From the NCBI GenBank assembly GCA_965153355.1, contig OZ231126.1:45384001-45448000 (forward strand): 64,000 bases of DNA, read 5' to 3'. The translations under genes and the position numbers were made by a program. The stretch is from Flaccisagitta enflata (taxonomy: Eukaryota > Chaetognatha > Sagittoidea > Aphragmophora). This document shows, one piece after another, positions 46,827 to 64,000 of this stretch. The stretch's first letter is position 1. Every line of letters begins with the position of its first letter. The notes beneath the pieces are model-generated. The model was not told the DNA's origin. It was given only the letters and a program-made list of their open reading frames with translations, and made no database searches.

Positions 46827-47770
46827 AACGCAAACGCGCGCCTCAAAGAGTCAAGGGCACGCGACGATAAATGTTAATGCTTTACTTTGTATACATCGTT
46901 AGCGTTAACCATGGAAGCGCTGTAAACTAAAATGTGCATTAATACATACAAGCATAAAAACAAACAAACTTTAACAGAAGTCTAGATGCTTTATGTATAA
47001 CCAATTATGCTATGGTTGTTCTTTGTTGCAGAAATGAAAAAAAAAGAGAGAAATAGACAAGTTGCTCGTAAATACAGAAAAAAAAAACCTATTCCCGAAA
47101 GTTGGTGGAAATGAAAATGAGTTGGCAAAACAAATAGGAGCATTTAACGGCTGCCTTGCCTCAGCCGTGGGCACAATGGCCCCATTTCTGAATAAACGAT
47201 CCCTGTCCAAACATTGCCAACGCCGCAATACGACCGCTGAGGTAATGAAATTTGTCATTCCTCACTCTCTTTTTCGCGCTCCTTCGCCTTATACCGATTC
47301 TAGCTTTTTAGTCGCGGAAACGCGACTCCATAAGCGGCTTTTTGGTTGGTCGGTCGATCAGTCTCAGCGTCGCTTTTCAGGGATTTCTGCTGTAAGTGTA
47401 AGCATGTATAAGCATGTATAAGCATGTATTAGCATGTAAGCATGTAAGTATGGATAAGCATGTAAGCATGGATAAGCATGTAAGCATGGATAAGCATGTA
47501 AGCATGTAAGCATGTAAGCATGTAAGTATGTATAATCAAAAGTAAAAAAATGAACGATGGTAAAAGCAATATTCATTTGGAGTCGCATCTGTAGTACAAA
47601 GAATTGCTTTAACGTGTCCCATCAACTAATCAATCATGACCTCTTAGCAGTCTCAGCACCAATACTCGCATTTTAGAGTTCATATCGCACCAAGCATCTA
47701 CTTATATTTGTCACATTCATGATAGGTGGGCAACATCCCTCACAGTTTCATAATAATTATCTGATGTCTA
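46827..47770. other. Region 3' of the GT2 gene with a CGCGAC repeat and a short minisatellite
   Basis: A CGCGAC-family copy at 47,310-47,365 (agtcgcggaaacgcgact, then ggttggtcggtcgatcagtc). At 47,397-47,535 lie about 12 copies of a 10-12-base taagcatgta unit. An acceptor-like ctttgttgcag at about 47,031 precedes an unsupported Lys-rich frame. Confidence 0.6.
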
Positions 47771-55047
<7,277 letters not shown>

Positions 55048-55489
55048 TTTTGTATCCGGAAGGGAATTACCCGAAAATCTGAAGTAGATGGTAATTTGCC
55101 TTTCAACGAAAACAATCAAGTGCGGGTGGGCTGAGAAAGAGGCGCAAAAAAGGCCAGATTCGACCAACCGACAGGACAGAAGAACCGACCAACGATAATA
55201 TCGTCTTGCAGAATCGCATGTACTAAAAAAAAAAAAAGAAATTACAGAAAGGAGAGGATTATATTACTTTTTATATCTAAAAAAGTCTAGTTTTGCTAAA
55301 ATCAAACCTGCTTTTTTTTATCCTGTATCCGTCTTCACCGATTCATCATTCTTATACTAGTTTTTGGATCCGGGTTGTTGACGACATCATTCTCACGTTA
55401 TATAAATCCAAATAAACGTAGATAGTCGATGACGAAAATGTCCTCTCGTGACTCTGGTGGCGATCACTTTTCTAGACGAAGTAGAATAC

Positions 55490-55891
55490 TCGAAACAAGT
55501 CATCCAAGGATCGCACATGGTCAGCGGTACCCGATGCCCTACTTGGAGTGATCAGCTGAAGAAGTGGAGTGGGAGCAGGGCAGTGGCCCCAAAGAGCCGA
55601 TGTGCTGTAGGACACAGGGGTAAATTTCCATACATCCTGAGGGGGCATGTTTTAGGTCTTTGGGGCAATTTTCCATGATCTATTTCTCATCAATTTGTTA
55701 TGTTATTCAATGGGAATATCGCATTTTTTTTTAATTATTGATCAATTTTCCATGTTATCCAATTGGAATTCCACATCTGTTATTATTCTTTCAATTTCCC
55801 ATGTTATTCAATTTTTTACATTTTTAAAGTTTTCCATGTCATTCAATGGGAATTTGAGGCTTGAAAACCTTGGGGGGGGAAGGATGGACAG

Positions 55892-55922
<31 letters not shown>

Positions 55923-55985
55923 TAGATAATGGTTCACCCCTGTGTCCTACAGGACATCGGCCCTTTGGGACCGCTGCCCAAAAAG
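55490..55985. mobile_element. Foldback element of the GC-rich end family
   Basis: The left flank (about 55,500-55,580) has catccaaggatcgcacatgg, ggtcagcggtacccgatgcc and a ggagtgatca block. This is the reverse complement of the right flank of the 13-kb copy. The GC-rich ends are gggcagtggccccaaagagc (55,578) and the mirrored ggacatcggccctttgggac (55,953). The interior has repeated ttttccatgttattcaattg units and a gacagaca run. Confidence 0.8.
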
Positions 55986-55989
55986 GGAA

Positions 55990-56370
55990 AGAAAAGAGAG
56001 AAAATCCCCGCTTTTATCATGCAAACTAAGACAGCTAGAAACAGGATCGGGATCGGAATTTGAGAGAAAAAAATATATTCTGATCAATGATCATTGAATG
56101 CAGGTCTGTATTCTGTATAACTAAATTCACAGTAAAGAGGTCATTCGTACAAAACAAATCGATGCACGACGGTGCCTATTGTGTGTCGTCAAAAGGAGCA
56201 TTTCTACGCGAGACATCAAAAAGCCGCACTTTCAAATGGCCAATTACAGTATAACACTATAAGTTTTGAAGATGATTGTTTAAAATCTTATTTCACAAGA
56301 TAAATTTCATTTGGCTCCAACTTGGAATTTCTATCGTTTAGACCGTTTTACAATTACACACAACTACAAA
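55990..56370. other. No recognised feature
   Basis: No coding exon, tandem array or element ends identified. Confidence 0.5.
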
Positions 56371-56376
56371 CATACT

Positions 56377-56600
56377 TCCTCCTTCCTTCCTTCCTTCCTT
56401 CCTTCCTTCCTTCCTTCCTTCCTTCCTTCCTTTCTTCCTTCCCCTCCTTCCACTCCATTCTTCTTTCCTTCCTTCATTCCTTCCTTCCTTTCCGTCCTTC
56501 TTTCCCTCCTTTCCTTCCTCCCTCACTCCTTCCCTCCGGCCTCCCTCCCTCCGGCCTCCCTCCCTCCCTTTCCTCCTTCTTTCATTCCTTCCTTACAACA
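56377..56600 (+). repeat. (CCTT)n microsatellite, degenerate toward the end
   Basis: About 16 clean ccttcctt units, then decayed copies with ctccctccggcctccctccc. Confidence 0.95.
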
Positions 56601-57215
56601 ACTTAAACCTCAAAGTCCCCTAAAGTACCCTGAAGTACCTTGAAGTGCCTTGGACCAATAAAGGCAGCTCTCGCCATGGAAAAAAAAAGTCGTAAATGCG
56701 GTCTTATGAAATTGTTTATGATTGTGTGTTGTGATTGTCTCTTCTTTTTCTCTTAGCATCTTTTTCTGTTTGTTCTTTTTTTCTGCATGTACACGCAACA
56801 AAAAACCTTGTCAACTTCAATTTTGCAATCCTGTTGAAAAAAAGAGCATTTTTGCAAAATAAAAGTTCACTTTGAAGCTGTGAATTCTAAACCGTTTGAG
56901 ATGTTTGGAATGAAAGAAAATTTAAGAATCTTCAAAAACCGTTTCAACAGAAAAAAATCTCAATTTATATAAAAAAGTAAAAGTCGATGTAGACAACCAA
57001 GCATATGGATATACCAAACATACTCATCGGCGGGAAACTTGAGGCTTGGATATGCGTGAATAAATCTTGAACAGATAATGAGAAAAAAAATCGCTTTTGC
57101 CGAACTGTCTTCACGTCTTATCCTCAACAAATGCAAGGAAGAGACAAATGGCACGGAAAAAAAAGCAACAACACCATATACAACAATATCATTTACATTA
57201 ATTATAACACTTTTA
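56600..57215. other. No recognised feature
   Basis: A short ccttgaagtgcc/ccctgaagtacc repetition near 56,610-56,650; otherwise nothing. Confidence 0.45.
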
Positions 57216-57218
57216 GCA

Positions 57219-57515
57219 AACAAAAACAAAAACAAAAACAAAAACAAAAACAAAAACAAACAAAAACAAACAAAAACAAACAAAACAAAAAAAAACAAAA
57301 AACAAAAACAAAAACAAAAACAAAAACAAAAACAAAAACAAAAACAAAACAAAAACCAAAAACCAAAAACCAAAAACCAAAACCAAAAACCAAAACCAAA
57401 AACCAAAACCAAAAAAAAAAAAAAAAAAAAAACAAAAACAAAAAACAAACAAAAACAAAAAACAAAAAACAAAAAACAAAAAACAAAAAACAAAAAACAA
57501 AAAACAAAAAAACAA
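57219..57515 (+). repeat. AAAAAC/AACCAAAA minisatellite
   Basis: caaaaa units, a ccaaaaaccaaaa block (57,353-57,410) and caaaaaa units. Lys-Gln-Asn and Phe-Val frames here are artefacts. Confidence 0.95.
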
Positions 57516-57639
57516 AAACGTCGATGAGGACAATTATGGACTTGGACAGAAAGTAGCGGTAACCAAAATAAACGCCCTGTTCGTCTGCCTGTCTCTCTGT
57601 CTTTTATCGGTCTCTTTCTCTTTCTCTCAATCTTTTGCT

Positions 57640-57680
57640 GTCTCTGTTGCTGTCTGTCTGTCTGTCTGTCTGTCTATCTG

Positions 57681-57735
<55 letters not shown>

Positions 57736-58047
57736 TCTTCTATCATTCTCTGATTTTTTCGTGTTTCCCAGTGATGAAATCTTCTATTCTATCTCATCAT
57801 AGGCAAAAAAATAGTGAAACAGATAAAAAAGAAAGAAAATAACGCCATCTCTTGAAATCGTCCTCTTCCTTTTCCTGTAAGAATTAGATTAGAGTTTCTT
57901 CCTTGGATGGACAATTGGTTCACACGTGCTTTTTCTTTTGTTTTCCTTCTCTTTGTTTTCATTTTCTTTCTTTGCTTTTCGCGCAGGAGAAGAAATTGGC
58001 TGAAGAAAAGGAGCCGAAGAGAGGCCGCAAGGATGAGAGAGACAGAC

Positions 58048-58110
<63 letters not shown>
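57640..58110. repeat. (CTGT)n/(CT)n and (AG)n microsatellites with a possible exon between
   Basis: CTGT/CT tract at 57,648-57,731 and (AG)n at 58,053-58,109, mutually complementary. Between them ttttcgcgcag (57,987) looks like an acceptor followed by a Lys-Glu-Arg-rich frame (EKKLAEEKEPKRGRKDE). I do not count it as a gene. Confidence 0.85.
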
Positions 58111-58189
58111 AATTTTGATAACTCACAATCAGATATGGATGTTTTTCTCCAGGAAAGGAAATGGAATTGTTGGGTCTCGCACGATTTTG

Positions 58190-59160
58190 GATAAGTGGTG
58201 ACTGGTAAGAGGTGAAGAGGTGAGAGTATCTTGGGGGACAAGGTGTTGGTGAATGGTGATATGGTGACTGGAAAGGGGTTAAAGAGTCCTGAAGCACTTG
58301 ATCTTTGTCTTGGCGGAAGGTAGGTGCGTGTGTATTATCATTGGTGTTAACTTTGTATCTTTTGAAAATTAATGAATCTTCGGATATGGTTGATTACTGT
58401 TTATAGGGATAGCTGGTGTAAGGAGGAACTTGTCATCAGTTATGTTATGCCATTTTCTGTAACTTGTAATTTGTTTTTACCCTTGCGCATTTTTGTTCGT
58501 GCTTTACCTCGTCGTGAATAAATGTAAAAAAGAAACAACACAGGCGACCATGGATGTATGGACCGCCACATCTACCAAGTCGGTTCTAAAATCCAGTTGA
58601 TCAGAAAAATGAAGAAATCATTTTGAACATGGCGGGAAACACGAATGAGGACTGATTGAAGGTACGATAGTCAGGATGCTGCTTTTTTGGGCAGTAATCT
58701 TGCTCTAGGTCTGGTTGACGCCAATCAAGCAGATTTGAAGCGGCAAATTTTGGAGCTCCGAAACATCCGTGCGGATGACGGTTTTGTTAACCTCATTTTG
58801 AATTCGTAGTGAAGGTGAATGTAATCCATCCATCCATTTCTTCCCGAGGCTGTTATTTGGGGGCAATTCCTGAAATAAGCAGGCGTGACCGCAAATCTGA
58901 TATCACGCCATTTTGATTGAAACAACCTGCAACGAAAAAGAATAACCCTTTTGTCTGGGGGATCAACGGCATTTCTTGAAAGCTGGAAAGTTATCAATCA
59001 AACATATCAAACAAGCGGCAGAAATAAAGGTTAAAGGCTAAACCGCAACGGTTCAATCTGCAACAAACTGTGAGATGTAAATTGAAGAAACTACGCATTA
59101 CGCCCAGAATGATGAAAATGACCCAACACACCCCTGGTTAGTTTTTTTCTCGCCAACAGT
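58190..59160. other. Mostly unremarkable, with a diverged palindrome-arm piece
   Basis: About 58,705-58,770 (ttgacgccaatcaagcagat, then aattttggagctccgaaaca) is a diverged relative of the module at 29,765-29,820 and 18,660. No exon recognised. Confidence 0.5.
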
Positions 59161-59339
59161 CGATCAGCACTGCTCTGGATCTCCACCGTTAACTTTAAAC
59201 TAGGATAACTGCCACTTTTTTCATTGTTTCTGGTGGTCCAGCCCATGCATAATCCATGTCAAAAGGTTTCAAAATAATCCCAGGAGCGCCTTTTTTTTAA
59301 TTCCCATTTCTTTCTGGGTGGTTGGTACAGGCCATAAAA

Positions 59340-59760
59340 CATTCCCTCTTTTGGACAATGTCCCTTGTTTTGCTTACAACTTTTAAACGCTTTAGGTTAG
59401 AAATGCCAGATTGGTCCCATTTGAAAGATATTTTCAAGATCTTTCCAACCGTCACCAATTTTTTTGAAATCCATTGAAAAACAACCAAGTTATAAGCTTT
59501 CAAACAGGAGCAATGTTATGGAGATTTTGGACACTTTTCCATATCATTGAATTTTTTTTCTTTTCTCTTGATTCCACTTGTTTTGCTCATAACTTTTGAA
59601 CAAATTAAGCTAGAAATGCCAGATTGGTCCCATTTGAAAGATCTTTTCAAGATCTTTCAAACCGTCACCAATTTTATGTCAATCCCTTGAAAATCCACCT
59701 CTTTATAAGCTGTCAAACATCAGCATTGCATCGGGATTTCGGGGGATTTTCCCACCATCG
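59340..59760 (+). repeat. Two-copy direct repeat of about 220 bp in the palindrome arm
   Basis: gaaatgccagattggtccca, the gaaagatcttttcaagatct palindrome and aaccgtcaccaatttt occur at about 59,400-59,465 and 59,612-59,675. The other arm (63,150-63,450) has the same pair in reverse. Confidence 0.88.
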
Positions 59761-60099
59761 CTTTTTTCATTGTCTCATCCTGTTTTTATATGCATTCTCT
59801 TATATCTGTGAGGGGTTTTGTCTCTTTGCTAGTCTGTTGATTTTTCAAATGGTTAATCTGTCTAACTGTCGATTCATCTGTAAAGGAGATTGTGAAACAT
59901 TGCAAAACAAGGCTGGATACATGGCTACCTTAGTCGCAAGCGGGTGCGCAGGAGCAGTGTTGGAGAAGGTCACTAGGGCATCTGGGTAGGAATAGTATGC
60001 TCAAAAAGCTGAAAAACGCCAAAAAAGTAATAGTCCCAAAAGCGTTAGATGGTCAGCGGTATCCGTGCCCTATCTAAGTAAGTTGTGCTTGAAGTTGAG

Positions 60100-60470
60100 G
60101 GGGGAGCAGGGAAGCGGCCCTGAAGGGGTCGATGACCTATGCTTTCACATGTATGGGGAATTTTCCTCCCCCTCCTCCTCCTCCTCCTCCTTGAGGCTGG
60201 GAATTAACCTTTAGGCTAAAAGTTGGGTAGATTTCAGGCCTGAGAGGGCAGATTTCAGGCCTGAAAGGGCCTGGGGGGAATGAACTGACAGTCAGACGGA
60301 CAGATGGCCAGATGGACGGACGGAATGACAAACAAAAGTTTCCCTGTGTTCTACAGGACTTCATCCCCTTCGGGGCCGCTACCCTGCTCCCTCTCACTCC
60401 AATTCACAATCATGCAAAGCAGGACAATGGGTATCGCTGACCACATATTGCCCTTGGGCGACCTGTTAAG
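60100..60470. mobile_element. GC-rich-end foldback unit in the left arm
   Basis: gcagggaagcggccctgaag at 60,106 and ttcatccccttcggggccgc at 60,359 are inverted. The interior has ggcctgagagggcagatttc units and a gacggacagatggccagatg run. The mirror copy is at 61,820-62,110. Confidence 0.8.
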
Positions 60471-60599
60471 CCTAAATCCCAGTTCCAAGGCCTAAATGCC
60501 AGCCCCAATGCCCAAAACCAAGCCATGAGGCATGGGCCATGGGCCTAACAGCCCTCTTAAAAATGGAGTAGCGGGTAGCGCCGCTATTTTGAAGAGAAG

Positions 60600-60960
60600 G
60601 GCATGTGTTGGAAGGTAGAGGAAAAAGAAGAAGAGGAAGAAGAAAAAAAGGAAGGAGAAAAAAAAAAGAAAAAAAAGAGAAAAAGAAAAAGAAAAAGAAA
60701 AAGAAGAAAAAAAAGAAAAAGAAGGAGGAAAAAAAGAAATAGAAGGAAAAGAAAAGGAGAGAGTGATAGAGAGTCTCGTAAGGGGTGAGTGGTAAGATTT
60801 TTTTTTTTGAAGGGGCAGAGGAGCCTGAGGAGGAAGAAAGAGAATAGGAAGAAAAATTAGAAGAAGCAGAAATAGGGAAGAAAAAGAAAAAGAAAAAGAA
60901 AAGGAACAGAACAAAAAAAAAAAGAGGTGGAGGAGACAAGGGAAAATAATTGACAGAGTG
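60600..60960 (+). repeat. Purine-rich GAAAAA/GGAA tract at the palindrome centre
   Basis: Strand-asymmetric A/G sequence (aaaaagaaaaagaaaaag and related). Lys-Glu-Arg or Phe-Ser-Leu frames are artefacts. Confidence 0.9.
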
Positions 60961-62195
60961 TGATCCGGTTAATCATGCAATTGTAGGCATCATAATTTTT
61001 TTTTTTTGGTGATGAAAAATTTTAGAGAGGGATACATTTTTTTTTGTTTCCTTTTTTTTTTTGCAGGCAGCCAGTTCAGCAAGGATAGTTTTCTGCTATG
61101 TTCTTGTGAGTCAGTAAAAGCAAAAGAATAGGGTTTATTTTAAATTTTGGTTTATTTTCACTGGTGGAGTTGGAATTTTCATGTCGGAAGACTTGAGGGG
61201 CAAAATCCAGCTACTCGGAAGGAAATCATTTTTAAGAGGGCTGGGGCCTAAAGGCTGGGATATGGGCCTTGAGGCTGAGATATGGGCCTGAAGGTTGCGG
61301 GAGGGGGGATAGAGGAGGAGAAGGAAAAATGTGAAAGCATAGGTCATCAACCCCTTTGGAGCAGCCGCACTGCCCTGCCCCCTCCCTCAACTACAATCAC
61401 CAATGACCTTGTGGGATCCTTGGATGACTAGTTACCTAAAATCTCAAGAAGCAGAAAAGTTTCAAAAGTGTTAGATGGTCAGTGGTACCCAATGCTCCCA
61501 AGCTCTTGTATGTGGGGATCAGATGATGAAAGGGGCATCAACCCTCAAGAGACCATTAACATATGCTTAGCTTCAAGAGGAATTATGGAGCATTCTATAG
61601 TCTGAAGGGGTAATTATGACCTCAAGGCTCAGATTCTAGCCATAGGGCTGAGATTTAAGCCTCAGGCTGAGATTTTGTCTCATGGCTTGGTTTTGGGCCT
61701 TGGGACTGGTATTTGGGCCTTGGAACTGGGATTCAGGCTTAACAGGTCGCCCAAGGGCAATATGTGGTCAGCGATACCCATTGTCCTGCTTTGCATGATT
61801 GTGAATTGGAGTGAGAGGAAGCAGGGCAGCGGCCCCAAAGGGGTTGAAGTCCTGTAGGACACAGGGGGACTTTTGTTCATCATTCTGTCAGTCCATCTGG
61901 CCATCTGTCCATCTGACCGTCAGTTCATTCCCCCCAGGCCCTTTCAGGCCTGAAATCTGCTCCTCAGGCCTGAAATCTACCCAACTTTTAGCCTCAAGAT
62001 TAATTCCCAGCCTCAAGGAGGAGGAGGAGGAGGAGGAGGAGGAGAATTCCCCATATGTGTGAAAGCACAGGTCATCAACCCCTTCAGGGTCGCTTCCTTG
62101 CTCCCCCCTCAACTTCAAGCACAACTTACTTAGGCAGGGCACGGATACCACTGACCATCTAACGCTTTTGCGACTATTACTTTTTTTGGCGTTAT

Positions 62196-62825
62196 TCAGC
62201 TTTTGGGCATCGGCCCCGAAGGGCACAAAGTCCTGTAGAACACAGGGGGAATCTCTCCGTCCATCCGTCCCCCCCACCCCATCAGGGGGAATCTCTCCGT
62301 CCATCTGTCCCCCCCCCTCAGGGCTTCGTCTCCTTTGGGGCCTATTTGGACCCAAATTCTACCAAATAGCCCAAATCCAAGCAATATGGCCCAAAACCTT
62401 AGCAAAATGGCCCAAATTCAAGCATGATGGCCCAAATCCAAGCAAAGTGGCCCAAATCTAGCCTAAATCTGGCTGGAGAACCCCAATCCTGGCCTGAGAT
62501 CCACCATTTTGACCCCTTATTTGACCTTTATTATGGGCTCTGATACTTAATTTCTGACCAGATTTGGGCCATTTTGCTTGGATTTGGGCCATAATGCTTG
62601 GATTTGGGTTATTTGGCAGAATTTGGGTCCAAATAGGCCCCAAAGGAGACAAAGCCCTGAGGATGGGGCGGGGGGGACAAACGGACGGACGGATGGACTT
62701 ATTCCCCCTGTAATCTACAGGACTTTGCCCCTTCGGGGCCGCTGGCCAACTCCCCCTCAACTTAAATCACACACTCCTCAAGCAGGGCACGGGTACTGCT
62801 GACCACTTACTGCCTTCAGGCTGCT
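62196..62825. mobile_element. Foldback copy inserted in the right arm of the second palindrome
   Basis: The left end tttgggcatcggccccgaag (62,201) mirrors ttcggggccgctggccaact (62,732). The inner arms have caaatccaagcaaNatggcc units (62,370-62,460) against gccattttgcttggatttgg (62,568-62,600). It is absent from the left arm, so it came after the palindrome formed. Confidence 0.82.
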
Positions 62826-63666
62826 ATTTGAGCATAATCTTCCTACCAAGATGCCCTAGTGACCTTCTCCAGCACTGCTCCTGCCCACCAGCTTGCAACT
62901 AGGGTAGCCATGTATCCAGCCTTGGTTTGCAATGTTTCACAATCTCCCTTACAGATGAATCGACAGTTGGACAGATTAATCATCTGAAAAATCAACAGAC
63001 TAGCAAAGAGATAAAACCCCTCACAGATAAACAAGAATGCATATAAAAACAGAATGAGACCATGAAAAAAGTGATGGTGGAAAAATCCTCCGAAATTCCC
63101 ATGACAATGCTTATGTTTGACAGCTTATAAAAAGATGGTTTTTCAAGGGATTGACATAAAATTGGTGACGGTTTGAAAGATCTTGAAAAGATCTTTCAAA
63201 TAGGACCAATCTGGCATTTCTAGCTTGATTCGTTCAAAAGTTATGAGCAAAACAAGTGAAATCAAGAGAAAAGAAGAAAAATTCAATGATCTGGAAAACC
63301 GTCCAAAATCTCCATAACACTGCTCATGTTTGAACGCTTATAACTTGGTTGTTTTTCAATGGATTTCAAAAAAATTGGTGACAGTTGGAAAGATCTTGAA
63401 AAGATCTTTCAAATGGGACCAATCTGGCATTTCTAACTTAAAGCGTTTAAAAGTTATAAGCAAAACAAGGGACACTGTCCAAAAGAGAGAAAGTTTTATG
63501 GCCTGTACCAACCACCCAGAAAAAAATGGGGAATTGAAAAAAAGGCGCTCCTGGGATTATTTTGAAACCTTTTGACATTGATTATGCATGGGCTGGACCA
63601 CCAGAAACAATGAAAAAAGTGGCAGTTATCCTAGTTTAAAGTTAGCGGTGGAGATCCAGAGCAGTG

Positions 63667-64000
63667 TCAGAGGAGCCGCTTTACGAACGAAATTAATTGG
63701 GTACCATATTTAGGGTCTAATTAACGCTACAAAGAAAATAAAACGATCTTCCTAAGTGGATGGTTAAGGGTTTCCCTCACTTTCATTTCTTACTGACGCT
63801 AAATATGCTTTCCAACAAATTACAAAGTCGTGCAGCGGCTCATGATCATTTAAGAGATATTCTATAACTAGGGTGCATTGGGTCATATTCACAATTCTTA
63901 GCCAACAGGCATACTACGCAAAAAGGATGATGTCACACTTGTCCAAATTCAGAGGACAGCATTTTTGATTTCCCGATATATAGTAGGATAACGTTATTCG
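63667..64000. other. End of window, no recognised feature
   Basis: AT-rich sequence beyond the palindrome; no exon or repeat recognised. Confidence 0.5.

Larger units (their letters stand above)
59168..63666. mobile_element. Second giant palindromic foldback, 4.5 kb
   Basis: The left arm from 59,168 (cactgctctggatctccacc) is mirrored by the right arm ending at 63,666. Checkpoints: gcgttagatggtcagcggta (60,046) against 62,160; the (CCT)n run at 60,165-60,195 against (GGA)n at 62,017-62,043; cagttccaaggcctaaatgc (60,480) against 61,715; tcttaaaaatg (60,554) against catttttaaga (61,228). The right arm holds an extra foldback (62,196-62,825). The centre (60,580-61,225) is a purine-rich GAAAAA tract plus a T-rich part, and 61,255-61,670 has additional half-modules. 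No coding. Confidence 0.85.

Noticed and set aside
47062-47421. Plus-strand frame of 119 codons after an acceptor-like site
   Set aside because: No family similarity, and its end runs into a CGCGAC repeat and a minisatellite.
57987-58118. Lys/Glu/Arg-rich exon candidate after ttcgcgcag
   Set aside because: Only about 18 codons before an AG microsatellite, with no partner exon.

Overview
The window is eukaryotic nuclear DNA. It has spliced genes with GT-AG introns, APE-type LINE and Penelope-type retroelements, Tc1/mariner- and hAT-like DNA elements, and a very high load of microsatellites, minisatellites and inverted repeats. I cannot name the species. An ABCC transporter, Penelope elements with a GIY-YIG domain and an APE LINE fit an animal or a close unicellular relative, but that is inference. 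There are no prokaryotic operons, CRISPR arrays or rRNA genes.

Three protein genes could be assembled by splice phase. (1) On the + strand, about 12,299-30,756, are the first exons of an ABCC/MRP-type ABC transporter, covering the N-terminal cytosolic motif and most of the first transmembrane domain. Its introns hold most of the large palindromes, and its ATP-binding domains were not found. (2) On the - strand, 38,348-34,187, five exons join in frame into a 683-residue Ser/Thr/Pro-rich protein with a basic Gly-Lys-Arg repeat. I do not recognise it. (3) On the - strand, 55,047-47,771, five exons join in frame into a 781-residue membrane glycosyltransferase of the GT2 type, with a DAD motif and a QxRRW motif.

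Mobile DNA by region: 1-5.6 kb is an APE LINE broken by a nested Penelope-like element. 5.6-12 kb has TA-flanked MITEs, a hairpin-satellite element and short-period repeat fields. 12-31 kb is the ABCC gene with foldback elements in its introns, including a 6.16-kb palindrome interrupted by a hAT-like element and a second foldback with a 1,266-bp tandem duplication. 31-34 kb holds a second Penelope fragment. 39.5-41.4 kb is a 46-bp satellite ending in a hairpin. 42.8-45.7 kb has minisatellites, a hAT MITE and a 550-bp TTG tract. 50.8-51.1 kb is a dead Tc1 relic. 55-64 kb ends in a 4.5-kb palindrome.

The strongest candidate for something undescribed is a family of composite foldback elements. 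They share GC-rich end modules and tandem internal repeats, nest inside each other, and have no recognisable transposase here. Nearly every long open frame over CT, AG, GT, TTG, TTTC or the minisatellites is low-complexity and not a gene.
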